A stretch of 7,669 nt of DNA from Clostridiales bacterium (lineage in GTDB: Bacteria; Bacillota; Clostridia; WRLR01). Below, piece by piece: positions 1 through 5,504 of this stretch. Under the pieces are notes generated by a model. It was not told the origin of the DNA. It saw nothing but the letters and a program-made list of their open reading frames with translations, and ran no database searches. Location: assembly GCA_031287655.1 (NCBI GenBank), contig JAITSR010000029.1, forward strand, positions 1-7,669, in the 5' to 3' direction. The position numbers and the translations under genes are program-made. Within the stretch, counting starts at the first letter, position 1, and each line of letters starts with the position of its first letter.

Positions 1-1578
1 TGTTCCGCGTCCGATTATCTGCTTGAACTCCGTCATAGAGTTGATGTTGTTATCAAGCACAATGAGTTTGCATAGCTTACAGTCAACCCCGGTTGTCATA
101 AGTTTAGACGTTGTAACGATTACCGGGTGGCTGCTGCGCGTGATTTCCTCCGGCGTTTCTTCGGCTATAAAATTATCAAGCTGTCGCTTGCCCTCGTCGT
201 TATCTCCGGTTATCCGCATAACATAACGGGGATTCTGAGCGACAAAATCAGCGTTCTCATTGACAATGGCTTGCCGCATACGATCCGCGTGGTCAATGTC
301 AACACAGAATATGATTGTCTTATCAAAGCGGCTTGTTCCGCGTAAGAACTTTGTTATCCGCTTAGCTATAGTTTTTGTTCTGTCGTCAATTACAAGGTTG
401 CGGTCGTAATCCTTGACGTTGTACTCTCTGTCCTCAATCTCATTTCCGCAAATGTCAACCTTACCCGCAGGCGGCCGCCAACCTTCAAGGTCTTTATCAA
501 GTCCTATCCGAACAACCTTGTAGGGTGCAAGAAAGCCGTCGTCTATACCTTGCTTCAAGCTGTATGTATAAATAGCTTCTCCGAAATAATTGATGTTTGA
601 AACTTCCTTTGTTTCTTTCGGCGTTGCGGTCATTCCGATCTGCGTCGCGCCGCTGAAATACTCCAATATTTTACGCCAACGCGATTCCTCCTTCGCGCTT
701 CCGCGATGACATTCGTCAATCACGATAAGGTCAAAAAAGTTCGGCTGAAATTCGCGGAACGGTTCCTCGCTTTCGTCCCCGGCGAGTTGCTGATAGAGCG
801 AGAGGTAAAGCTCGAATGAACTATCCAATTTCCTGCCGCTGATTTTCGTCATGATCTTTTCAAACGGCTTGAAATCCTGTTGCATTGTCTGGTCTACGAG
901 AATGTTGCGGTCGGCAAGAAATAGAATTTTCTTCTTTGTTCCCGATTTCCACAACCTATGGATTATCTGAAAAGCCGTGTAGGTCTTTCCCGTGCCCGTA
1001 GCCATTACGAGCAGAATACGATTTTGTCCGCGAGCGACAGCTTCTATCGTGCGGTTAATCGCTACGCGCTGATAATAGCGCGGCGTCTTTTCACCAAGTT
1101 GAAAATAATATGGCTCGGTAATTAGTTTTTCTTGCTCGACCGTGAGTTGCTTTTCACCGACATATCGCGCCCAAAGCTCATCGGGCGCAGGGAAGTCCGA
1201 CAATGCGATTTCGCGCTCCGTTCCGTTCTTCATATCGTGTTCAAGAAAAGCGTCTCCATTTGAACTAAACACGAACGGAATATCAAGAATATCGGCGTAC
1301 TCAATGCCCTGCTGCATACCTGCGCCGACAGAGTGATTGTTGTCCTTTGCTTCTACAATGGCAAGGGGAAGATTACGCTTATAGTAGAGAATGTAATCAG
1401 CTTTTTTCTTTATCCCGCGCGCCACTGTGTTACCACGGACGATAACGCGCCCATCGGTAAAGCAATATTCCATTTTTATTTGCGAGTGTTTGTCCCACTT
1501 GCCGTCAATGGCAGGGGTGATATATTGCAGTTTGATGTCCTCTTCGGTCATCTCGCGCTTCTTCAACAAGTCACTCAT
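1..1578 (-). CDS. hsdR: Type I restriction endonuclease R subunit (HsdR, EcoEI-like), partial, C terminus off the left edge
   Basis: Motor and nuclease subunit of a type I restriction-modification complex, which translocates DNA using ATP and cuts unmodified DNA. Seen: 526 residues from an ATG at 1578 with no stop before base 1. The start MSDLLKKREMTEEDIKLQYI is typical of EcoEI-like HsdR. An HSDR_N nuclease core is visible as D61 followed by E76-A77-K78. The helicase has a Q-motif-like RYYQ at 167, Walker A ATGTGKT at 193-199, DECH at 288-291 and TAT at 317-319. Motif VI, QIIGRGT at 520-526, is interrupted by the window edge. The missing part should hold the end of the helicase and the C-terminal domain that binds HsdM/HsdS. 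The start is supported by a GGAGG at 1587-1591. HsdM and HsdS are not in the window and would have to lie to the left. No frameshift is seen in the visible part. A solitary SF2 helicase-nuclease is the main alternative. Confidence 0.93.
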   Translation of the reverse strand, partial: MSDLLKKREMTEEDIKLQYITPAIDGKWDKHSQIKMEYCFTDGRVIVRGNTVARGIKKKADYILYYKRNLPLAIVEAKDNNHSVGAGMQQGIEYADILDIPFVFSSNGDAFLEHDMKNGTEREIALSDFPAPDELWARYVGEKQLTVEQEKLITEPYYFQLGEKTPRYYQRVAINRTIEAVARGQNRILLVMATGTGKTYTAFQIIHRLWKSGTKKKILFLADRNILVDQTMQQDFKPFEKIMTKISGRKLDSSFELYLSLYQQLAGDESEEPFREFQPNFFDLIVIDECHRGSAKEESRWRKILEYFSGATQIGMTATPKETKEVSNINYFGEAIYTYSLKQGIDDGFLAPYKVVRIGLDKDLEGWRPPAGKVDICGNEIEDREYNVKDYDRNLVIDDRTKTIAKRITKFLRGTSRFDKTIIFCVDIDHADRMRQAIVNENADFVAQNPRYVMRITGDNDEGKRQLDNFIAEETPEEITRSSHPVIVTTSKLMTTGVDCKLCKLIVLDNNINSMTEFKQIIGRGT

Positions 1579-1601
1579 CTTTCCTCCCTCCGTCCGTGGT
1601 T

Positions 1602-1622
1602 CCGATAATCAAAAGTTATCGG
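1602..1622. repeat. Perfect 7-bp inverted repeat between hicB and hsdR
   Basis: Arms CCGATAA and TTATCGG are separated by 7 bases (TCAAAAG), and the element ends 10 bases before the hsdR Shine-Dalgarno (1587-1591). No run of T follows on either strand, so it does not look like an intrinsic terminator. It could be an operator or an mRNA hairpin affecting hsdR expression. This is inference from position. Confidence 0.5.
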
Positions 1623-1669
1623 CAGTTGAACCGTGTTTTGGCTTTGAGAACTCTCAGCTCACCAGTAAT

Positions 1670-1888
1670 TTATATAACCTGATAAATAACCGGACGGTAT
1701 CGCGGAGCGGGAACAGGGATGTTCGAAGCTTTTGCTTCATCAATCCATAACTCTTGCGCAGCAAGCGCTTCAGAAAGTGCCTCCTGAGGTGTTTTGCCAA
1801 ATGCACTGCAATGCTCTAAATCCGGAATGTCGGCTATATATCCATCGTCGTCGTCGCTGTAAAAGATATTGATATGATAATGATTCAT
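1670..1888 (-). CDS. Solitary HicB-like (UPF0150) protein
   Basis: A 72-residue protein with the HicB N-terminal fold signature: a YSDDDDGYIADIPDL strand-turn-strand segment, then CSAFGKTPQEALSEAL and a helix ending in EAKASNIPVPAP. HicB proteins normally neutralise the HicA mRNA-interferase toxin, and longer ones carry a C-terminal DNA-binding domain. This one ends right after the partial RNase-H-like fold, so no DNA-binding domain is present. No HicA candidate (a short dsRBD-fold ORF with the conserved His) fits upstream or in the 91-base gap to hsdR. The start is supported by GGAG at 1897-1900, 8 bases before the ATG, and by a promoter at 1928-1956. It lies 91 bases upstream of hsdR on the same strand and is probably co-transcribed with it. 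Family assignment is firm; an antitoxin role is doubtful without a toxin. Confidence 0.85.
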   Translation of the reverse strand: MNHYHINIFYSDDDDGYIADIPDLEHCSAFGKTPQEALSEALAAQELWIDEAKASNIPVPAPRYRPVIYQVI

Positions 1889-1927
1889 TCCTCACACTCC
1901 ATCAGTAAACGTCAATCATTTATACTT

Positions 1928-1956
1928 ATTGTACAGCCGCCGAGCGAAAAATTCAA
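1928..1956 (-). promoter_or_regulatory. Sigma-A-type promoter for hicB (and probably hsdR)
   Basis: On the minus strand TTGAAT (1951-1956) and TACAAT (1928-1933) are separated by exactly 17 bases, with matches of 4/6 and 5/6 to the -35 and -10 consensus. This predicts a transcript start near 1921 and a leader of about 33 bases before the hicB ATG. The -35 box overlaps the stop codon of the histidine kinase gene (1953-1955). Confidence 0.65.
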
Positions 1957-3911
1957 TTGTTTTTACTGCTACCACCCGTTTGCGCGGCGGAGTTTGCGGA
2001 GACGGCGGCGGGCGGGGCGGATGCGGGGTTGTGGGCGGCGGCGCCGGGCAGCGCGGCGGATGCCGTAAAATCGGGATACGACATCGTGAACTTTGAGCCC
2101 GCGTCCTTGCGGCTCAAGACCTCTACGACGCCCTGATGGCTGTCGATAATCCACTTTGCGATCGCGAGCCCGAGCCCTGTCCCTCCGGACTTGCGCGCAC
2201 GCGACTCGTCCGCCCGGAAAAAGCGGTCAAAGACGTGCGGAAGGGCTTCTTCCGGAATCCCGATCCCGCTGTCGCTGACGGAGACGTCGATATAGCCCGC
2301 CCTCCGATCCGAACGCGCCGTCCGTATCGTGATCTGCCCGCCCGCGGGCGTATACTTGATACTGTTGTCGGTAAAAATCCTCAGCGCCTGCTTTAACAGC
2401 TGTGCATCGCCCCGCACGACAAGTCCCGGTGTGATGTCGGCCCGAAATTCATGCTGCCCGTCGATCATCTTCGTCTCCCGGACGACTTCCTCCGCGAGCT
2501 GCGATAAATCCACCGGGTCGCGCGCAAGTACAATGCTGTGGTTGTCCCCCCGCGCGAGGAACAGGAGCTGCTCTACGAGGTCCTTCATGCTCTCTGCCTC
2601 GTTTTTAATCGCGTCGATCGACTCTTGCAGCGTCTGCCCGTCGTTTTTGCCCCAGCGATCCAAAAGGTTCGCATAGCCCTGAATCACCGAGATCGGCGTG
2701 CGGAGCTCGTGCGAGGCGTCCGAAACAAAACGGAGCTGCGCGTGGTACGCGGCGTCGAGGCGGTCAAGCATCCCGTTGATCGCGGACGCTAATCCTTTTA
2801 GCTCGACGCGCTCGTCCTCAATTAAGATGCGCTTGTCGAGATGCTGCTCCGTAATCGTGTTCAGCGTATCGATCGCGCCCGAGAGCTTGAGCGCGGGCTC
2901 GGAACGATCCGAGCCGTCGGGGCCGTCCGCGTGGCTCCGGCGCTCCGGGCGGGTGGCCCGGTCCGCGCGGCCCGCGCCCATGCCGGCGACGGCGCCCGGG
3001 TCCGGGCTCACGGGCAAACCCGCGTCCGCGCCGATTCCCGCCGCGACGCCGATACTCTGCGCCGCGCGCGTCAGTTCCATGATCGGGCGCAGTAAGCGCC
3101 GCGTCGAACGGTGAATCCGAAAAGCGCCCCGGACGACCGTTATGATTTCAATCCCGAGAAGCACGCAAAATCCGCGCAAAAATAAAAAGAAAATCGTATC
3201 ATGTGTAAAAGAGACCTCAACGAACGCGGCCGCATCAGTCATCGCCGCCGTCCCCGCCCATGCCTCCGCCCACGCTTCCGCCCCTGCCGCCACGGCGTCC
3301 CCCGTCGCGGCCGCGACGACTCCGGTTTCCCGCACGGGGAGCGCTACGGTCGTCCGCACATGCGCCCACTGATTTAAAAGGCCGATGCCGCTGTAAGGCT
3401 GAAATTCGAGGCGGAATATCGTGCCCTCCGGCACGCCGAGCAGCGCCGCCGCGGGGCGGAAAAAGATCAGTCCCGCGGGCGCGGCCGCACTCCGCGTCAC
3501 CTGATACTCATCGAACATCGTGTCCGGCACATAAGCGCGGCCGCCGGAGACACCGGGCGCTTCGCCGACGGCAGGCGCGGTCCCCGCGTCCGAAGCCGCG
3601 GTCGCGGTCACGGCCCCGGACGCGAGAACAAGGCTCACCGCGCAAATCCGCAGCATAAAATAAGTTGCGAGGCCCAATAAAATCAGAAAATCGAAAAAGA
3701 GCAGCAGCGAGATATTCCCGAGGATTTGATGCGTTGCGATTCGCCACACAAGGGACTTTCTGCCGCTCGTCGCTCTATGCGCTTGCGTATATTCATGTGT
3801 GGGATTCTGTGTGGAATCATGTGTAGAAGCATGTGTAGATGTATGTCTGGATGTTCTTGTCTGTGTGTCTGTCTGTGTGTTCTTATGTGTGGTTTTGTCC
3901 GCGTTCGTCAC
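1953..3911 (-). CDS. HAMP-type sensor histidine kinase with low-complexity extensions
   Basis: Membrane histidine kinase of 652 residues, partner of the response regulator encoded just upstream. Its GTG start (3909-3911) overlaps the regulator's TGA and is supported by AGGAGG at 3919-3924 with a 7-base spacer. Order: Thr/His/Gln-rich cytoplasmic tail 1-46; TM1 about 67-87; extracytoplasmic sensor region about 100-238, Ala-rich at 198-229; TM2 about 239-260; HAMP-like helix with P276; low-complexity insert about 288-340; second HAMP helix about 366-390. The HisKA H-box is SHELRTP with phospho-acceptor H401. The HATPase has N-box FTDNSIKYT (N516), G1 DSGIG (547-551), F-box F561-F565 and G2 GGTGLGL (576-582). 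An Ala/Pro tail covers 616-652. All catalytic residues are present, so it should be active. The core looks like the clostridial family with FVSDASHELRTPISVIQGY. The added segments make it longer than usual. The signal is unknown. Confidence 0.93.
   Translation of the reverse strand: MTNADKTTHKNTQTDTQTRTSRHTSTHASTHDSTQNPTHEYTQAHRATSGRKSLVWRIATHQILGNISLLLFFDFLILLGLATYFMLRICAVSLVLASGAVTATAASDAGTAPAVGEAPGVSGGRAYVPDTMFDEYQVTRSAAAPAGLIFFRPAAALLGVPEGTIFRLEFQPYSGIGLLNQWAHVRTTVALPVRETGVVAAATGDAVAAGAEAWAEAWAGTAAMTDAAAFVEVSFTHDTIFFLFLRGFCVLLGIEIITVVRGAFRIHRSTRRLLRPIMELTRAAQSIGVAAGIGADAGLPVSPDPGAVAGMGAGRADRATRPERRSHADGPDGSDRSEPALKLSGAIDTLNTITEQHLDKRILIEDERVELKGLASAINGMLDRLDAAYHAQLRFVSDASHELRTPISVIQGYANLLDRWGKNDGQTLQESIDAIKNEAESMKDLVEQLLFLARGDNHSIVLARDPVDLSQLAEEVVRETKMIDGQHEFRADITPGLVVRGDAQLLKQALRIFTDNSIKYTPAGGQITIRTARSDRRAGYIDVSVSDSGIGIPEEALPHVFDRFFRADESRARKSGGTGLGLAIAKWIIDSHQGVVEVLSRKDAGSKFTMSYPDFTASAALPGAAAHNPASAPPAAVSANSAAQTGGSSKNN
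3777..3890 (-). repeat. Degenerate 12-bp tandem repeat encoding Thr-His/Gln-x-x units
   Basis: Codons 8-45 of the kinase gene repeat with a 4-codon period: THKN, TQTD, TQTR, then after a slip THAS, THDS, TQNP, THEY, TQAH. On the plus strand this appears as recurring TGTGT motifs. The tract has a composition unlike the GC-rich gene around it. The repeats are imperfect and a whole number of codons long, so copy changes would keep the frame. Confidence 0.75.
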
Positions 3912-4609
3912 CGGGCTTCCTCCTCGACGCGCATCGTATAGCCGACGCCCCGGACCGTGTGGATATATTTGACGCCGAACGCGTCGTCGATCTTTCCGCG
4001 CAGAAACCGAATATAGACGTCGACGGAATTTGTCTCCCCGAGGTAATTATACCCCCACACGCGCTCGAGTAAAATGTCCCGCGTGAGCACAATGCCCGCG
4101 TTCTCCATCAGGATTTTCAGCAGATCAAATTCGCGTTTCGTGAGCTCCACCGGCGTTTGATCCATCGTCGCGCTGTAGCGCGGCACGTCGAGCGTGAGCC
4201 GCCCCATGTGCAAGACGCCGGGCGTCGCGCCGCCGGAACCCTCGGCCTTCTTTTTGCGCAGCGCCGTGCGGATGCGCGCGAGCAGTTCCTCGATCGCAAA
4301 AGGCTTTGTGATGTAATCATCCGCCCCGCTGTCAAGTCCCGTCACCTTGTCCATTACGGAGTCGCGCGCCGTCAGCAGGATCACGGGCGTTTCGGCAAAG
4401 CGCCGGAGTCGGCGCAGAACTTCAAGGCCGTTCAACTCCGGGAGCATGATGTCCAAGAGGATCAGGTCAAAAGGCTTCGCCTCGGCCATCGCGAGTCCGG
4501 AGCGGCCGTCCCCGGCCTTCTCGACCTCATACCCCTCGTAGGAAAGCTCCAATTCGATAAAGCGCGAGAGTTTTTCTTCATCTTCCACAACTAAAATACG
4601 ATCGCCCAT
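3908..4609 (-). CDS. OmpR/PhoB-family response regulator
   Basis: A 233-residue DNA-binding response regulator, expected to be phosphorylated by the downstream kinase. Receiver domain about 3-118: acidic pair E9/D10, phospho-acceptor D53 within LLDIMLP, T80 and K102 (ITKPF). Winged-helix effector domain about 131-228 with LTKREFDLLKILMEN, the transactivation loop around LERVWGYNYLGE, the recognition helix NSVDVYIRFLRGKID and the C-terminal hairpin VRGVGYTMR. All phosphorylation residues are intact and the length is usual. The ATG is at 4609. The upstream Shine-Dalgarno is weak (GGCGG about 9 bases upstream, AAGGA further away), so translation may partly depend on the gene before it, which ends 29 bases upstream. 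The gene overlaps the kinase by 4 bases. Target genes are unknown; the 11-bp direct repeats at 5381-5398 are a candidate site. Confidence 0.96.
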   Translation of the reverse strand: MGDRILVVEDEEKLSRFIELELSYEGYEVEKAGDGRSGLAMAEAKPFDLILLDIMLPELNGLEVLRRLRRFAETPVILLTARDSVMDKVTGLDSGADDYITKPFAIEELLARIRTALRKKKAEGSGGATPGVLHMGRLTLDVPRYSATMDQTPVELTKREFDLLKILMENAGIVLTRDILLERVWGYNYLGETNSVDVYIRFLRGKIDDAFGVKYIHTVRGVGYTMRVEEEAR

Positions 4610-4638
4610 AGCCTATTCCGCCGTTCCTTGACGTTTTG

Positions 4639-5289
4639 TCATTCATTGCCGCCGTGCTTTCCAAAGTTCTCTTTCAAAGAATCCGCGACGTCCGCGGCGG
4701 AGTTCAGCACGGAGTTCATCGGGTTCGCGTCCACATGCGCGCTCGAAAACCTGTAGCGGTAGCCGAAAAACAGCCCGGCGAGCAGCAGGACCAGCAAAAT
4801 GTGAAATCCGATGATCATCGCGATGACCATCACCGTGAGAGGCACCTTGATGATCTCCTCATCATGCCGCGACACTTCAAACATTGTCGTGTTGCCGATG
4901 TGGAACGCCTTGCGCAAAAAACGCGCGACCGATTGGAAAAAGGCCGACGCGCGGCGGCCCGCCTCGTGGTCGTCATAGTCGTAGGCGCGGTCACGGCCCC
5001 GAGCCCGGCGCCTGCGCCCTCGCCTGCCGCGCTCGCCTCCACTCCCGTCAAAATCATCAAAGCCGCCGCCTGCGGAGCCGTAGCCATAGCCTTCCCCATA
5101 ACCGCGCCCGCGCCCGTTCGCGCCGGACGAATAAAACCCGCCTTGAGGCGGCGGAACCTTGCCCTGCTTTTCAAGATAGATCAAGGCTTCCAAAATATCG
5201 CCGTCCGCGGCGTCGAGCGCCGCCTTCGCCTCGTCAAACGTGACGTTTGCCCGCTCCCGCAGCTTATCCACCATTTCCAATGAAGCCAT
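4639..5289 (-). CDS. UBA-like/DUF4342 membrane protein with RG-rich linker
   Basis: A 216-residue protein of unknown function. Residues 3-40 form a UBA/EF-Ts N-terminal-like three-helix domain (VDKLRERANVTFDEAKAALD, then DGDILEALIYLEKQ). Residues 49-103 are a Gly/Tyr/Arg-rich linker (GRGRGYGEGYGYGS, later RGRRGRRRRARGR). Residues 115-177 match DUF4342, with EEIIKVPLTVMV leading into one transmembrane helix at about 151-176 and a polar tail to 216. The start is placed at the ATG at 5289 because GGGAGG lies 6 bases upstream (5296-5301) and because the family starts at this point. An in-frame ATG at 5319 would add 10 residues with a weaker GGAGAG. It is the first gene of the operon, 29 bases before the response regulator. 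DUF4342 is an uncharacterised clostridial domain, and a role in membrane or envelope signalling is inferred only from its operon partners. Confidence 0.85.
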   Translation of the reverse strand: MASLEMVDKLRERANVTFDEAKAALDAADGDILEALIYLEKQGKVPPPQGGFYSSGANGRGRGYGEGYGYGSAGGGFDDFDGSGGERGRRGRRRRARGRDRAYDYDDHEAGRRASAFFQSVARFLRKAFHIGNTTMFEVSRHDEEIIKVPLTVMVIAMIIGFHILLVLLLAGLFFGYRYRFSSAHVDANPMNSVLNSAADVADSLKENFGKHGGNE

Positions 5290-5335
5290 CGCGCGCCTCC
5301 CGCTCCCATATCTCTCCAACCGTCACCACTCTATT

Positions 5336-5364
5336 ATCATAAACTATAGTCCGCAAAGATTGAA
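5336..5364 (-). promoter_or_regulatory. Candidate promoter of the DUF4342-regulator-kinase operon
   Basis: On the minus strand TTCAAT (5359-5364) and TATGAT (5336-5341) are separated by 17 bases. The -10 matches 5/6, the -35 only 3/6, which fits a promoter needing an activator. Overlapping alternatives for the -10 exist (TATAGT, GATAAT). Confidence 0.45.
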
Positions 5365-5380
5365 GCGCGATATGGAAAAA

Positions 5381-5398
5381 ATGAAAACTGCATTAAAA
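5381..5398 (-). promoter_or_regulatory. Candidate response-regulator box: 11-bp-spaced direct repeat
   Basis: On the minus strand TTTTAAT (5392-5398), four bases, then TTTTCAT (5381-5387), so the units start 11 bp apart, one helical turn. This is the usual spacing for tandem OmpR/PhoB-family half-sites. It lies 16 bases upstream of the candidate -35 of the operon. The region is AT-rich, so chance occurrence is possible. Confidence 0.3.
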
Positions 5399-5400
5399 GA

Positions 5401-5423
5401 TTTGTAAGCCGATCAATTACAAA
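5401..5423. promoter_or_regulatory. 7-bp inverted repeat, possible operator in the divergent intergenic region
   Basis: Arms TTTGTAA (5401-5407) and TTACAAA (5417-5423) with a 9-base spacer. It lies 22 bases upstream of the extended -10 of the acetyltransferase gene, so it covers the -35 region, and is about 37 bases upstream of the operon's candidate -35. The dyad is typical in size for a dimeric repressor or activator. Confidence 0.4.
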
Positions 5424-5445
5424 AATACACGCCCGCGCAAAAAGA

Positions 5446-5454
5446 TGATATACT
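5446..5454 (+). promoter_or_regulatory. Extended -10 promoter for the GNAT gene
   Basis: TGATATACT has the TGn extension and a -10 hexamer TATACT (5/6). No good -35 is seen at 17 bases, as is common for extended -10 promoters. A transcript start near 5461 would give a leader of about 45 bases to the ATG at 5505. It also argues against the upstream in-frame ATG at 5445, which would lie outside the transcript. Confidence 0.5.
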
Positions 5455-5504
5455 TGCAAAAAAAGGTTGGCCGAAAATTTATGTATTGGAGGCAGGATTG
5501 GGAT

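Noticed and set aside
1602..1622. Inverted repeat as a hicB terminator
   Set aside because: There is no T run after the hairpin on the minus strand and it sits immediately before the hsdR ribosome binding site.
2698..3114. Plus-strand open frame of 138 codons opposite the histidine kinase
   Set aside because: It lies wholly antisense to a well-supported kinase, has no recognisable motif, and long antisense frames are expected in GC-rich coding DNA.
3777..3890. TGTGT-rich tract as a CRISPR-like or regulatory repeat array
   Set aside because: The period is 12 bp with no spacers, and it keeps the codon frame inside the kinase gene, so a coding repeat explains it.
4157..4594. Plus-strand open frame of 145 codons opposite the response regulator
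   Set aside because: Antisense to a clear OmpR-family gene, with no motif and no ribosome binding site seen.
4636..5283. Plus-strand open frame of 215 codons opposite the DUF4342 gene
   Set aside because: The minus-strand product matches UBA-like and DUF4342 domains with a good ribosome binding site; the plus frame is Arg/Ala/Pro-rich translation of its complement.
5403..5421. TGTAA...TTACA dyad as a GlnR/TnrA site
   Set aside because: The known consensus is TGTNA-N7-TNACA; here the spacer is 9 bases, so the match fails.
5445..5504. Longer N terminus for the GNAT protein starting at 5445
   Set aside because: No Shine-Dalgarno precedes it, the segment overlaps the predicted -10, and the GNAT fold begins right after the ATG at 5505.
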